Shown: positions 1-9,371, numbered from the stretch's first letter. The stretch is 64,000 bases of DNA from Massilia sp. erpn (GCF_024400215.1 NZ_CP053748.1:3720001-3784000), one strand, 5' to 3'. A program made the numbers and translations. The notes: generated by a model not told the origin, from the sequence alone.

Positions 1-305
1 GTGTGCGTATGGATAGTTTATTCAACATCATTGATTCCGTTCGATTGTGTGGCGGCTCCAGCGGAGGGAGCGCAGTTCAGAGGGCGATGCGGAAAAAGGT
101 GCTCGCATCGCTGCGGTCTTCGCTGCGCTTCAGTGGGGTAGTAGGAAAGGCCGCGCGCGTACTTTTGCGGATTTGAATTGAAAAGTACATTTATGTAGCG
201 AAGACCGACAGTCTATCACGAAAGTTTCCATCTGGCAATTACTTGATGGGAATTGTCGGGCTTTTCGGCTGCCACAAACCGGGCCAAAAACACGGCCCGG
301 CAGTA
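1..305. other. intergenic stretch, no gene seen
   Basis: No reading frame with a plausible start, ribosome site or recognisable product was found on either strand. The only structure I can point to is the inverted repeat near its right end, listed separately. Base composition is lower in GC than in the coding regions. A gene ending left of the window could contribute unseen 3' sequence. Confidence 0.5.
279..300 (-). terminator. hairpin downstream of dctD
   Basis: Seven-base perfect arms CCGGGCC (279-285) and GGCCCGG (294-300) enclose an 8-base loop. They start five bases beyond the stop codon of the minus-strand dctD gene. No clear uridine run follows on the minus strand, so it is a weak candidate for an intrinsic terminator of the dctBD transcript. 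Confidence 0.4.
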
Positions 306-1649
306 TCAGCGGAAGTCTTCCGCCACCAGCTTATATTTCTGTAGCTTGTGATACAGGGTTTGCTTGGGCAGGCCAAGCGCGACGCAGGCGTCGGCCACAT
401 TGCCTTTGCTGCGGCGCAGTTCCAGTTCGATCAGCGCGCGCTCGAAAGCGTTCACCTGTTCGGACAGCGGCAGCGCTTCGGCGGCAGCGCTGGCCGTCAG
501 CGGGCCGTCGCCGCCCGCCAGTCCCAGCACGAAGCGGTCAGCCACATTGCGCAGCTCGCGCACATTGCCGGGCCAGGCGTGCGCCATCAGCGCCTGCATC
601 TGCGCGGCCGAGACCATGGGCGCGGCGCGCTGGTAGCGTCCCGCTGCATCGAGCACGAAGTGTTCGAACAGCAGCGGGATATCTTCGCGCCGCTCGCGCA
701 GCGGCGGCAGGTTCAGCACGATCAGATTGAGGCGGTAATACAGGTCGCTGCGGAAGCGGCCCTGGTCCGACATTTCCTTCAAATCGCCCTTGGCTGCCGC
801 GATCACGCGCACATTGACGGGCACCGGCTGGTTCGATCCCAGCCTTTCGATATAGCGCTCCTGCAGCACGCGCAGCATCTTCACCTGCAAGGGTAGCGGC
901 AGGCTTTCGATCTCGTCGAGGAAGAGCGAGCCGCGCTCGGCGTGTTCGATCTTGCCCACCTGGCGCTTGGCCGCGCTGGTGAAAGCGCCCGCCTCGTGGC
1001 CGAACAATTCGCTCTCGAAGATATGCTCGGGCACCGCGCCGCAGTTGATGGCGACGAAGTTGTATTTGCCGCGTTCGCTGAACTGGTGCAGGCAGCGCGC
1101 CACCATTTCCTTGCCGGTGCCGGTTTCGCCGTAGATCAGCACATCGGCCGGCTGGCCCGCCACCTCCAGGATCACGCGGCGCAGCGCCTGCATGGCGGGC
1201 GAATTGCCCAGCAGCGTGGCGTCGATGCCTTCGCTGTGTTCCAGCTTGCGGCGCAGCGTGTGCACTTCCAGCTGCAGGGCGCGCATTTCGGCGGCGCGGT
1301 GCACCACCTCGGCCAGTTGTTCGGAAGAGTAGGGTTTTTCGATGAAGTCGTAGGCGCCGTCCTGCATGGCCTGCACCGCCATGGCGATGTCGCCGTGGCC
1401 CGTCACCAGGATCACGGGCAGGCCGGGATCGGCCGCCTTCACTGCCGACAGCAATTCCAGGCCACTCATGCCGGGCAGGCGCACGTCCGTCACCAGTACG
1501 GCCGGATAATCGGCCGTCAGCAGTGCGGCGGCCGGTTCGGCGCGGTCGAAGCTGCGCACCTCGAAGCCGGCCAGGTCCAGCGCCTGCGCGCTGCCTTCCA
1601 GAACGGTGGGGTCGTCTTCGACCAGGATAATCTGTATGCCCTTCATCAC
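306..1649 (-). CDS. dctD: C4-dicarboxylate response regulator, sigma-54 dependent (DctD)
   Basis: NtrC-family activator of 447 residues. The receiver domain (about 1-125) has acidic residues EDD at 11-13 and phosphoacceptor D55 in VTDVRLPG. The central AAA+ domain has Walker A GETGTGKE, a sigma-54 contact loop and Walker B SLFLDEIE. The C-terminal Fis-type helix-turn-helix lies in the last 40 residues (GNVADACVALGLPKQTLYHK). By family knowledge it hydrolyses ATP to open sigma-54 promoters when phosphorylated by DctB. The gene overlaps the upstream dctB by four bases, so the two are translationally coupled. A sigma-54 site lies before dctA in the same cluster, which makes dctA the obvious target. 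The loop reads GAFTSA instead of the usual GAFTGA. Two adjacent ATG codons make the start uncertain by one residue. Confidence 0.93.
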   Translation of the reverse strand: MMKGIQIILVEDDPTVLEGSAQALDLAGFEVRSFDRAEPAAALLTADYPAVLVTDVRLPGMSGLELLSAVKAADPGLPVILVTGHGDIAMAVQAMQDGAYDFIEKPYSSEQLAEVVHRAAEMRALQLEVHTLRRKLEHSEGIDATLLGNSPAMQALRRVILEVAGQPADVLIYGETGTGKEMVARCLHQFSERGKYNFVAINCGAVPEHIFESELFGHEAGAFTSAAKRQVGKIEHAERGSLFLDEIESLPLPLQVKMLRVLQERYIERLGSNQPVPVNVRVIAAAKGDLKEMSDQGRFRSDLYYRLNLIVLNLPPLRERREDIPLLFEHFVLDAAGRYQRAAPMVSAAQMQALMAHAWPGNVRELRNVADRFVLGLAGGDGPLTASAAAEALPLSEQVNAFERALIELELRRSKGNVADACVALGLPKQTLYHKLQKYKLVAEDFR

Positions 1650-3547
1650 GCTGTCTCCTGCTGTGCTGTTTTTAGTTCTATCACGAAGCGCGCGCCTTCT
1701 TCCACTTCGTCTGCCTTCAGCAAGCCGCCGAATTCCCGCACGATCTGTTCGGAAATCGCCAGTCCCAATCCCAGCCCCTGTCCCTGCGGCTTGGTGGTGT
1801 AGAAGGGTTCGAACAGGCGCGCGCGCGCCTCGTCCGTCAGACCGGGGCCGGTATCGGCCACCCGTATTACCACGCGCTCCTTGTCGCTGTACACATCCAG
1901 CGTCAGGCGCCGGCGCGTGCTGCCGGCCATGGAGTCAAGGGCATTGGTCAGGAGGTTGAGCAGCACCTGCTCCAGTCGGTTGCTGTCGCACAGCGCATAC
2001 ACATCCTCATTGCTGATATGCAGGCGGAACTCCACCTTGTCCAGCTCCAGCCGGCGCTCGATCAGCACCAGCGCGTTCTGCACCGCCGTATGCACCGAGA
2101 CTGCGCTCAAGCCCGTATTCGACTTGCGCGCAAAGATCTTCAGCTTGCCGGTGATGCCGCCCATGCGCGCCACAATTTGCGAGATGCGCTGCAGATTGGC
2201 CTTCACCTCATCCATGCGGCCGCGTTCGAACAGGATCACGGCATTGTCCGACATGGTGCGCAGGGCCGTCAGTGGCTGGTTCAACTCATGCGTGATGCTG
2301 GCCGACATCTGGCCCAGCACCGCCATTTTACCGGCCTGGAACAGCTCATTTTGCGTCAGGTGCAGCAGCTGCTCGGCCTTGCGTCGCACCTCGATTTCCT
2401 CGCTCAGGCTCTTGGTGATCAGGTTCAGGCTGGAGGTGCGCTCGGCCACCATCGCTTCCAGATTGTTGTAGGCGTTCTGCAGATCGGCCTTGGCCTGCAG
2501 ACGCTGTGCCATGCTGCGCTGGCGCTGGCGCATGTACAGGAAGAGCATCAGCAGGAAGCCGAACGCCACGCAGCTGAACACCGCCGCCGCCTGCGCATTG
2601 GCGCGCGCCTGGCCCAGGTCGGAAAGATAAATGAATTGCCAATTGCGTGGCGCCAGCGAGCGCGTTTGCGCCAGCATGCGCGCCGGGCCGGGGAAGCGTA
2701 CCGGATCGCCGGGCCTGCGGATGGCCACGATGCGGGTGCCGTCGTCGCGCATGCTCTCGTGCGCGAAGTCGAGCGGCTCCAGCGGATAGGAATGGTATTG
2801 TCGGGTTTTCTGCAGATGTTCGCGCACCGCGCCGGCCAGCGGCGCCAGCGTCTTGTATTTCCAGGCCGGCACGGAGGTGAGGAAGACCACGCCATTGGCG
2901 TCGGTCAGCATCACCTGGTCGTTGCCTTGCACCCAGTCGCGCTGCTGCGATTCGATGTTCACCTTGACCGTCGCCACGCCCAGCATGCGCCCGTTCAGGT
3001 AGATGCCGTGGGCGAAGAAGTAGCCCGGTTCCAGGCGGGTGGTGCCCACGCCATAGAAGCCACCGGGCGCGCCGCGCAGGGCGTCCTGTACATAGGGGCG
3101 GAAGGAAACGTTATCGCCGATGAAGCTGTCGCTGCTGCGCCAGTTGCTGGTCGCCTGCGTCACGCCTTGCAGATTGACGATGTAGATGGTGCGCGAACCG
3201 GCTTGCCGGTTGACGCGCTCCAGGTATTCGTTGACGGTGCGCCGCAGCGCCGGATTGTCCGGGTCTTGCAGCAGCGCGATCACGTCCTTGTTGAGTTCCA
3301 GCAGGCGTGGCAGGAACTCGTATTTGTCGAGCAGATTGTCCAGGCTCTTGGCGTAGACATCGAGCCGCTGTGCGCCGTTCACGCGCAGCCGCTCGATGCT
3401 GACTCTTTCGGTCCACCAGTAAGCCAGCCAGGCCGTGCCGATGCCGGCCGCCAGGGCCAGCAGCCAGCCCGCGACCCGCGAAGCGGACCAGCGCGCGCGC
3501 GCAATGGCAGGCGCGCTGAGGGACTGCTCCGCAGCGGTATCGGGCAT
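1646..3547 (-). CDS. dctB: C4-dicarboxylate sensor histidine kinase (DctB)
   Basis: Membrane sensor kinase of 633 residues. It has a first transmembrane helix at about 25-45, a periplasmic double-PAS/dCACHE region of about 280 residues, a second helix at about 325-345 (FSCVAFGFLLMLFLYMRQRQ), a cytoplasmic coiled coil, and the HisKA motif ITHELNQPLTALR with H420 as the predicted phosphorylation site. The HATPase domain has the G boxes DTGPGLTD and GLGLGLAIS. In the family it senses succinate, fumarate or malate together with DctA and phosphorylates DctD. It sits between the porin gene and dctD, 37 bases after the porin stop. Confidence 0.92.
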   Translation of the reverse strand: MPDTAAEQSLSAPAIARARWSASRVAGWLLALAAGIGTAWLAYWWTERVSIERLRVNGAQRLDVYAKSLDNLLDKYEFLPRLLELNKDVIALLQDPDNPALRRTVNEYLERVNRQAGSRTIYIVNLQGVTQATSNWRSSDSFIGDNVSFRPYVQDALRGAPGGFYGVGTTRLEPGYFFAHGIYLNGRMLGVATVKVNIESQQRDWVQGNDQVMLTDANGVVFLTSVPAWKYKTLAPLAGAVREHLQKTRQYHSYPLEPLDFAHESMRDDGTRIVAIRRPGDPVRFPGPARMLAQTRSLAPRNWQFIYLSDLGQARANAQAAAVFSCVAFGFLLMLFLYMRQRQRSMAQRLQAKADLQNAYNNLEAMVAERTSSLNLITKSLSEEIEVRRKAEQLLHLTQNELFQAGKMAVLGQMSASITHELNQPLTALRTMSDNAVILFERGRMDEVKANLQRISQIVARMGGITGKLKIFARKSNTGLSAVSVHTAVQNALVLIERRLELDKVEFRLHISNEDVYALCDSNRLEQVLLNLLTNALDSMAGSTRRRLTLDVYSDKERVVIRVADTGPGLTDEARARLFEPFYTTKPQGQGLGLGLAISEQIVREFGGLLKADEVEEGARFVIELKTAQQETA

Positions 3548-3584
3548 GGCTGGGCTCCTAGGCTTTTACTGCAACTATGCCGCC

Positions 3585-4571
3585 TCAGAACACGTGGCGC
3601 AAGCCCAGATTGAAGGCCGCGTTGCCGCTGCCGCTTTCGGTGGCGTTGCCGATGGTGAAAGCGGCACCATTGCGATTATTGACATGGCCGTAGGAGGTGT
3701 ACACGTCGGTGCGCGGCGAGAACGCGTAGGCATAGCCCACGGCGTACTGCTTGGCATCCTGGTTCACGCTGCTGCGGTCATTGTGCAGGATGGCCGAAAC
3801 GGCCACGCGGTGCGGACCCTGGTCGAAGGCGAGGCCCAGCAGGGTGTCGCGGCTGGTGGCGCCGCCGATGGCGCGGTTGGCCGCTTGCGCGCCGTGCAGT
3901 GTGAACTGGCCGACCTTGTAGCTGGCGCCCAGGATGGTGTTGCGCGCAAAGTCCTTGCCGAATTCGTCTTCGCGGCGGTTGTGCGCCAGCGCCACGTTCA
4001 CCGGACCGTTGGCATAGCTCACCATGCCGCTCATGACGCGGTTCTTCTTGGTGTCGCCCGCCACTTCGCCGAAGCCGTAGGCGAATTCGCCGGAGAAGGG
4101 ACCGGCTTGCGGCGCCTGGTAGCTCACCGAATTACTCATGCGGAAATTGCCCACCATGATATTGCCGGCAGCGCCGGCGAAGCCGTCGCCGAATGGATCG
4201 GCGATATCGCGGATCACCTTGTAGTAAGGCGAGTACTGGCGGCCCATGGTCAGCGTGCCGAACTTGCCGGTCAAGCCGACCCAGGACTGGCGGCCGAAGG
4301 TCAGGCCGCCCTGGCCGGACGTGCCGTTGTCCATATTGATGCCGCTTTCGACGGTGAAGATGGCAGCCATGCCGCCACCCAGGTCTTCCTTGCCTTTGAA
4401 GCCGAGGCGGGAGCCGGAACCGACGCCGGAGCTGATGATGCTTTTGCTGCCGGTCGGGCCGCCGGTCTCGCGCGAGAAGCCGACGTCGGCTACGCCGTAG
4501 ACGGTGATGTTGGATTCGGCGTAAGCGGCGGAGCAGCTGAGGGCGAGCAGGGTCAGGGCAAACTTCTTCAT
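3585..4571 (-). CDS. Gram-negative trimeric porin, 328 aa
   Basis: Outer-membrane general porin of the betaproteobacterial OmpC/Porin_4 type. It begins with a clear signal peptide (MKKFALTLLALSCSAAYA, cleavage after AYA). The mature part opens with NITVYGVADVGF and has alternating beta strands, an L3-like segment and the terminal NLGLRHVF ending in phenylalanine, the usual outer-membrane assembly signal. The reading frame extends upstream past this ATG, but the signal peptide and the GGAG-like site (GAATTC spacer) fix the start at 4571. It begins 32 bases after the dctA stop, so it is probably co-transcribed with dctA and supplies outer-membrane passage for dicarboxylates. That role is inferred from position only. 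Confidence 0.9.
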   Translation of the reverse strand: MKKFALTLLALSCSAAYAESNITVYGVADVGFSRETGGPTGSKSIISSGVGSGSRLGFKGKEDLGGGMAAIFTVESGINMDNGTSGQGGLTFGRQSWVGLTGKFGTLTMGRQYSPYYKVIRDIADPFGDGFAGAAGNIMVGNFRMSNSVSYQAPQAGPFSGEFAYGFGEVAGDTKKNRVMSGMVSYANGPVNVALAHNRREDEFGKDFARNTILGASYKVGQFTLHGAQAANRAIGGATSRDTLLGLAFDQGPHRVAVSAILHNDRSSVNQDAKQYAVGYAYAFSPRTDVYTSYGHVNNRNGAAFTIGNATESGSGNAAFNLGLRHVF

Positions 4572-4603
4572 TGAATTCTCCTTATGTATTGTTGTAGGTA
4601 TGT

Positions 4604-5887
4604 TTAAGCGGCACGCACGTAGGAAGTGTCCTGCGCGTGTTCGTCCTGTTCTGGGGCGTCGCCGAGGGCGCCTTCCCATTTCGCCACGACTGCGGTGGCG
4701 ATCGCATTGCCCACGGCATTGGTGGCGGAACGCCCCATGTCGAGGAACTGGTCCACGCCCATCAGCAGCAGCAAGCCTGCTTCGGGAATGTGGAATTGGT
4801 TGAGGGTGGCGGCAATCACCACCAGCGAGGCGCGCGGCACGCCGGCCATGCCCTTCGAAGTCAGCATCAAGAGCAGCAGCATGGTGATCTGGGTGCCCAT
4901 CGACAGTTCGATGCCGTAGGCCTGGGCGATGAACAGCACGGCGAAGGTGCAGTACATCATCGAGCCGTCCAGATTGAAGGAGTAACCCATCGGCAGCACG
5001 AAGCTGGAGATGCGGCGCTGCACGCCGAATTTGTCGAGGGAGATCAGCAGCTTTGGATAGGCCGCTTCGGAGGAAGCGGTGGAGAAGGCCAGCAGGAAAG
5101 GCTCGCGGATCAGGCCGAGCAGCTTGAACACGCGCGGGCCGATGATGACGAAGCCGGCGGCGATCAGCAGCGCCCACAGGCAGAACAGGCCCAGATAGAA
5201 GCCGCCCATGAATTTGGCGAAGGTGGCCAGGATGCCCAGGCCATTGGTGGTCACGACCGAAGCCATGGCGGCGAAGACGGCCAGCGGTGCCAGTTTCATG
5301 ATGGCGCCGGTAATGTGCAGCATGACTTGCGCCAGCTCGTCGATCATGCCGCTCAGGCGGCGGCCCGACTCGCCCAGCGCGGCCAGGGCGGAACCGAAGA
5401 AGATGGAGAACACCAGCACCTGCAGGATCTCGTTATTGGCCATGGCCTCGATCGGCGACTTCGGCACCACGTGGGTGATGAAGTCCTTCAGCGTGAAGGC
5501 CGAGGTTTTCAGGCCGGTGGTGGCGTCGACGGCCGGCAGCGGCAGACCGAGGTTGGTGCCCAGCTGCATCAGGTTCGACAGGAACATGCCCAGGGCCAGC
5601 GAGACCAGGGAGGCGATGATGAACCAGCCGAAAGCCTTGGCGCCGATGCGGCCGGCGGCCTTGCCGTCAGCCAGGTTGGCGATGCCGGAAGCCAGGGTGG
5701 AGAACACCAGCAGCGCGATGATCATCTTGATCAGGCGCAGGAACACATCGGTCACCAGGGAGATGTGGGCGGAAATATCGGTGGCGATCTTCTTGTCGGG
5801 GAAGACCGTGTGGCAGGCATAGCCGACGGCGATGCCAAGCAGCATCGCAATCAGGATATACAGGGTGAGGGGGCGTTTTTTTGTCAT
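4604..5887 (-). CDS. dctA: C4-dicarboxylate:cation symporter (DctA)
   Basis: A 427-residue member of the DAACS/SLC1 family. N-terminal helix LYILIAMLLGIAVGYA; multiple hydrophobic segments; the signature regions FSTASSEAAYPKL (serine-rich hairpin), PMGYSFNLDGSMMY (HP/TM7 motif) and LLLMGVDQFLDMGRSATNAVGNAIATAVVAKWEG (HP2/TM8; cited by its key motif GVDQFLDMGRSATN) are all intact. It imports succinate, fumarate and malate across the inner membrane. It is the first gene of the apparent dctA-porin transcript, behind a sigma-54 promoter, with dctB and dctD downstream on the same strand. Confidence 0.95.
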   Translation of the reverse strand: MTKKRPLTLYILIAMLLGIAVGYACHTVFPDKKIATDISAHISLVTDVFLRLIKMIIALLVFSTLASGIANLADGKAAGRIGAKAFGWFIIASLVSLALGMFLSNLMQLGTNLGLPLPAVDATTGLKTSAFTLKDFITHVVPKSPIEAMANNEILQVLVFSIFFGSALAALGESGRRLSGMIDELAQVMLHITGAIMKLAPLAVFAAMASVVTTNGLGILATFAKFMGGFYLGLFCLWALLIAAGFVIIGPRVFKLLGLIREPFLLAFSTASSEAAYPKLLISLDKFGVQRRISSFVLPMGYSFNLDGSMMYCTFAVLFIAQAYGIELSMGTQITMLLLLMLTSKGMAGVPRASLVVIAATLNQFHIPEAGLLLLMGVDQFLDMGRSATNAVGNAIATAVVAKWEGALGDAPEQDEHAQDTSYVRAA

Positions 5888-5949
5888 CTCCAGGTCTCCG
5901 GTTTTATATAGGTCCGAATCGCGGCGGCTGCCGCAAAGTGAATCCTAAA

Positions 5950-5966
5950 TAGCAAGTGTTGTGCCT
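5950..5966 (-). promoter_or_regulatory. sigma-54 (-24/-12) promoter of dctA
   Basis: Read on the minus strand the site is AGGCACAACACTTGCTA. The invariant GG and GC dinucleotides are exactly ten bases apart, and CAC and TTGC match the family consensus TGGCAC-N5-TTGC. The predicted start of transcription is about 12 bases further toward dctA, near 5940, leaving a leader of roughly 50 bases. The cluster encodes a sigma-54 activator (DctD), which supports the call. Confidence 0.85.
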
Positions 5967-6355
5967 GCTCGGAGGGAAGCTGGAAATTGGACGTAACTAC
6001 TTGTTTACAAAGTATTTACTCCAATGATTACATTGCCTTGCGGAATCTTTGGTATGGAATGTTGGAATGGCTGCCGGGGCATGGTCCAAGTTTCCAGACG
6101 TGGTTCGGCTGATTGTTGCTCTATGGAATTGGAATGCGGGCTTGCTTGTACAGCATGCCAGTAATGCATTGCATGCCATATGGAAATGTTTTGTTGGTCG
6201 GCGATACGGAGTCGTGGACTTGGGAGTGCCGGACGCTCAAGGCTTCTTAAGCCTTTTACTCGGGGGGATTTTGGGAATGAAGCGGCGCCAACGCAAACGC
6301 TGCTTTATAGGTGTCGATCTTCGAACCGGTCAGAGTATTGCCGGTGGGACTTGCT

Positions 6356-6387
6356 GACGGCCGCCCGAGCCTTCTCGTGCGGCCGTC
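6356..6387 (-). terminator. hairpin at the end of the sugar transporter operon
   Basis: Perfect 9-base arms GACGGCCGC (6356-6364) and GCGGCCGTC (6379-6387) with a 14-base loop, six bases beyond the stop codon of the ABC ATPase gene. There is no uridine tract on the minus strand, so this is a possible terminator or 3'-stabilising structure. Confidence 0.45.
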
Positions 6388-6393
6388 ATGCTG

Positions 6394-7533
6394 TTAGATG
6401 CCGATGCGCCGTTCGGAAGCAGGATCGAACAGCACGGCCTTGGACAGGTCGAAGGCCAGGTTCAGGCGCTGGCCGGCAATTGCGCCGGCGCGCGGATGGG
6501 TACGGCAGGTGGCGCGCACGCCGTTGAACCAGGCGAAGGCCAGGGTATCTGGCCCGGTAGGCTCGGTCATCTCGATGCTGCAGGAGACTTCGACCGGATG
6601 ATAGTCCCCGCCCGCTTCGGCGCGGCGCGCGCTCAGGGCGTCGGTCAGGTGCTCGGGGCGGATGCCGAGGATCAGTTCGCGCTCCAGCCACTGGTGGAAG
6701 TGGGATGCGGCCGGATGGGCGGCCGGCAGCGGCAGTAGCGTGGTCGCTCCCTCATGTTCCAGCGCGAAAGCGGCACCCGCGCCGTGCGCCACCAGCCGGC
6801 CGCGCAGGAAATTCATCGAGGGCGAGCCGATGAAGCCGGCCACGTAGAGATTGTCCGGCTGGTCGTAGATCTGCTGCGGGCTGCCGAACTGCTGCACCAC
6901 GCCGTCGCGCATGACGGCGATGCGGTCGCCCAGGGTCATGGCCTCGATCTGGTCGTGCGTGACATAGACGATGGTGGCGCCCAGGCGCTGGTGCAGCAGC
7001 TTGATCTCGGCGCGCACTTCCACGCGCAGCTTGGCGTCCAGGTTCGATAGCGGTTCGTCGAACAGGAAGAGGGCGGGATCGCGCGCGATGGCGCGGCCCA
7101 TGGCTACGCGCTGGCGCTGGCCGCCCGACAGCATTGCCGGCTTGCGGTCCAGCAGATGGCTGATCTGCAGGGTTTCGGCCACGCGGCCGACAATCTGCGC
7201 CTGCTCGGCCTTGGGCACCTTGCGGATGCCCAGGCCGAAACAGATATTCTCGCGCACCGTCATCGTCGGGTAGAGCGCATACGACTGGAACACCATGGCG
7301 ATGTCGCGCTCCTTGGGCGGAATGCCGTTCACCACCCGTTCGCCGATGCGGATCTCGCCCTGCGAGATATTTTCCAGCCCCGCGATCATGTTCAGCAGGG
7401 TCGACTTGCCGCAGCCGGAGCCACCCACCAGGATCAGGAACTGCCCGTCCTCGATGTCGAGATCGATGCCCTTCAGGATTTCCGCGCCGTTGGGATAGGT
7501 CTTGCGCACATTACGGATCGATAAGCTTGCCAT
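6394..7533 (-). CDS. sugar ABC transporter ATP-binding protein (GtsD/MalK/UgpC type)
   Basis: CUT1-family ATPase of 379 residues. Walker [10 protein letters not shown] near 37-45, Q-loop, signature [14 protein letters not shown], Walker [15 protein letters not shown], and the switch histidine in [10 protein letters not shown] are all visible. A C-terminal OB-fold regulatory region (about 235-379) with the IRPEHL motif follows. It powers the two permeases encoded immediately upstream (10-base gap) and acts at the cytoplasmic face of the inner membrane. Last gene of a five-gene minus-strand cluster (porin, binding protein, two permeases, ATPase). Confidence 0.93.
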   Translation of the reverse strand: MASLSIRNVRKTYPNGAEILKGIDLDIEDGQFLILVGGSGCGKSTLLNMIAGLENISQGEIRIGERVVNGIPPKERDIAMVFQSYALYPTMTVRENICFGLGIRKVPKAEQAQIVGRVAETLQISHLLDRKPAMLSGGQRQRVAMGRAIARDPALFLFDEPLSNLDAKLRVEVRAEIKLLHQRLGATIVYVTHDQIEAMTLGDRIAVMRDGVVQQFGSPQQIYDQPDNLYVAGFIGSPSMNFLRGRLVAHGAGAAFALEHEGATTLLPLPAAHPAASHFHQWLERELILGIRPEHLTDALSARRAEAGGDYHPVEVSCSIEMTEPTGPDTLAFAWFNGVRATCRTHPRAGAIAGQRLNLAFDLSKAVLFDPASERRIGI

Positions 7534-7543
7534 GTCAGTCTCC

Positions 7544-8419
7544 TTAGCCTTTGACGGCGCCCGCCGTCAGGCCGCGCACGAAGTATTTACCGGCGATCAT
7601 GTAGATCGCCAGGGTAGGCAGGGCGGCAATGATGGCCGCCGCCATATTCACGTTGTATTCGGTCACGCCGGTGGAGGTGTTGACCAGATTGTTAAGCGCC
7701 ACCGTGACCGGCTGCGCATCGGCGCCGCCGAACACCACGCCGAACAGGAAGTCGTTCCAGATCTGCGTGAACTGCCAGATGAAGCAGACCATGAAGATGG
7801 GCAGCGACAGCGGGAAGATGATGCGGCGGTAGATCATGAAGAAGCCGGCGCCGTCGATGCGCGCCGCGTTCACCAGTTCGTCCGGCACGGTGACGTAGTA
7901 ATTGCGGAAGAACAGGGTGGTAAAGGCGATGCCGTAAATGATGTGGACGATCACCAGGCCGCTGGTGGTATTCGCCAGTTCGGCCATGCCCAGCAGGCGC
8001 GCCATCGGCAGGATCACCACCTGGAAGGGAATGAAGCAGCCCACCATCAGGGCCGTGAACACTGCGTTATGGCCAGGGAAGCGCCAGTGCGCCAGCACAT
8101 AGCCGTTGAGTGAGCCGATCAGCGAAGAGATCAGTACCGCCGGCACGGCCATCGCCACCGAATTCCAGAAATAGGGACGCAGGCCTTCGCAGCGCACGCC
8201 GGTGCAGGCGCTGGACCAGGCCTTGTTCCAGGCGTCCAGCGTGGGATGCAGGGGCAGGTCGAGCAGGTTGCCGCTGCGGATCTGGTCCAGGGTCTTGACC
8301 GAGGTGCTCAGCATCACGTACAGCGGCGCCAGATAGTAGAGTGCCACCAGCACCAGCAGGGCATAGATGGCGATGCGGCCCGGCGTCAGACGCGGGGCGT
8401 CGTGCAGATCAGCGGCCAT
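7544..8419 (-). CDS. sugar ABC transporter permease (GtsC/MalG type)
   Basis: Inner-membrane permease of 291 residues with about six hydrophobic helices. First helix near 18-36 ([20 protein letters not shown]); the cytoplasmic EAA loop is present as [20 protein letters not shown]. The periplasmic loop after helix 1 carries [13 protein letters not shown] with two cysteines, reminiscent of GtsC-like glucose permeases. Its start overlaps the end of the preceding permease gene by 11 bases, which indicates translational coupling. Confidence 0.92.
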   Translation of the reverse strand: MAADLHDAPRLTPGRIAIYALLVLVALYYLAPLYVMLSTSVKTLDQIRSGNLLDLPLHPTLDAWNKAWSSACTGVRCEGLRPYFWNSVAMAVPAVLISSLIGSLNGYVLAHWRFPGHNAVFTALMVGCFIPFQVVILPMARLLGMAELANTTSGLVIVHIIYGIAFTTLFFRNYYVTVPDELVNAARIDGAGFFMIYRRIIFPLSLPIFMVCFIWQFTQIWNDFLFGVVFGGADAQPVTVALNNLVNTSTGVTEYNVNMAAAIIAALPTLAIYMIAGKYFVRGLTAGAVKG

Positions 8420-9371
8420 GGCGCGCTCCTTTCGTTTCCAGATACATCAGCGGCACCAGCACGGCCAGCACGGTGGCCAGCATCATCATGGCCGACGCCG
8501 CGCCCAGGCCGAGCTGCCCGCGCGTGAAGGAGAACTGGTACATGAAAATGGCCGGTACGTCGGACGAGGTGCCGGGGCCGCCCGCCGTCAGCGCCATCAC
8601 CAGGTCGAAACTCTTGATGGCGATATGCGAGAGCACCAGCAGCACGCTGAAGAAGACCGGGCGCAGCGAGGGGATCACGATGCGGCGGTAAATTGTTGGC
8701 AGACTGGCGCCATCGACCATGGCAGCCTTGATGATGCTGTCGTCCACGCTGCGCAGGCCGGCCAGGAACAGGGCCATGACGAAGCCGGACGATTGCCATA
8801 CGCCCGCGATCACCACGGTGTAAATCGCCATGTCGGAATTGACCAGCCAGTCGAATCTGAAGCCGCTGAAGCCCCAGTCGTGCATCAGCTTTTCCAGACC
8901 CAGGCCGGGATTGAGTATCCACTTCCATGCCGCACCGGTGACGATGAAGGACAGCGCCATCGGATACAGGTAGATGGCGCGCAGCGCGCCTTCGTGGCGG
9001 ATGCGCTGGTCGAGCAGGATGGCCATGCACAGGCCGATGGCCAGGCAAAGCAGGATGAACAGGCCACCGAACAGGCCCAGATTGGCGGCGGAAACCCACC
9101 AGCGGTCGATCTCGAACAGGCGCTCATACTGCACCAGTCCGGCGAATTCGAAATTCGGCATCATGCGCGACTCGGTCAGCGACAGCCAGGCCGTCAGGCC
9201 GATAAAGCCGTACACGAAGACCAGCGAAGCGATGATGGTGGGGGAGAGCACCAGGCGCGGCAGCCAGGTGTCGGCCAGCGCGCCCATGCGGCTGGCGGCG
9301 GGACGCGCCGTGGCGGCGGGCGCCTGCGGCACGATGGCCGCGCGCGGTGGGGAAATGAATGAGGCGGACAT
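8409..9371 (-). CDS. sugar ABC transporter permease (GtsB/MalF type)
   Basis: Inner-membrane permease of 320 residues with six or so hydrophobic helices and the EAA loop IIKAAMVDGASLPTIYRRIV. A long periplasmic segment (TESRMMPNFEFAGLVQYERL) sits between the first two helices. By family it pairs with the GtsC/MalG subunit to form the translocation pore. The N-terminal 45 residues are proline/alanine rich and poorly conserved in type, so the exact start is less certain than the rest. Confidence 0.92.
   Translation of the reverse strand: MSASFISPPRAAIVPQAPAATARPAASRMGALADTWLPRLVLSPTIIASLVFVYGFIGLTAWLSLTESRMMPNFEFAGLVQYERLFEIDRWWVSAANLGLFGGLFILLCLAIGLCMAILLDQRIRHEGALRAIYLYPMALSFIVTGAAWKWILNPGLGLEKLMHDWGFSGFRFDWLVNSDMAIYTVVIAGVWQSSGFVMALFLAGLRSVDDSIIKAAMVDGASLPTIYRRIVIPSLRPVFFSVLLVLSHIAIKSFDLVMALTAGGPGTSSDVPAIFMYQFSFTRGQLGLGAASAMMMLATVLAVLVPLMYLETKGARHGR

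Larger units (their letters stand above)
5888..6393. other. intergenic region upstream of dctA
   Basis: About 500 bases of lower GC between dctA and the sugar transporter genes. It holds the dctA sigma-54 promoter (5950-5966) and a GC-rich hairpin near its left-hand neighbour's end (6356-6387). Short plus-strand frames at 6049-6527 have no recognisable product or ribosome site and are not called. DctD upstream activating sequences are expected in this stretch, but I could not pick out a convincing inverted repeat. Confidence 0.5.

Noticed and set aside
2018..3613. 531-codon plus-strand frame antisense to dctB
   Set aside because: Artefact of dctB codon use; composition typical of shadow frames.
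4572..5177. N-terminal extension of the porin frame into dctA
   Set aside because: The extension is an out-of-frame reading of dctA; the signal peptide fixes the porin start at 4571.
6049..6527. plus-strand ORFs of 102 and 115 codons upstream of the sugar ATPase gene end
   Set aside because: No ribosome site and no family; the second runs into the antisense of the ATPase gene.
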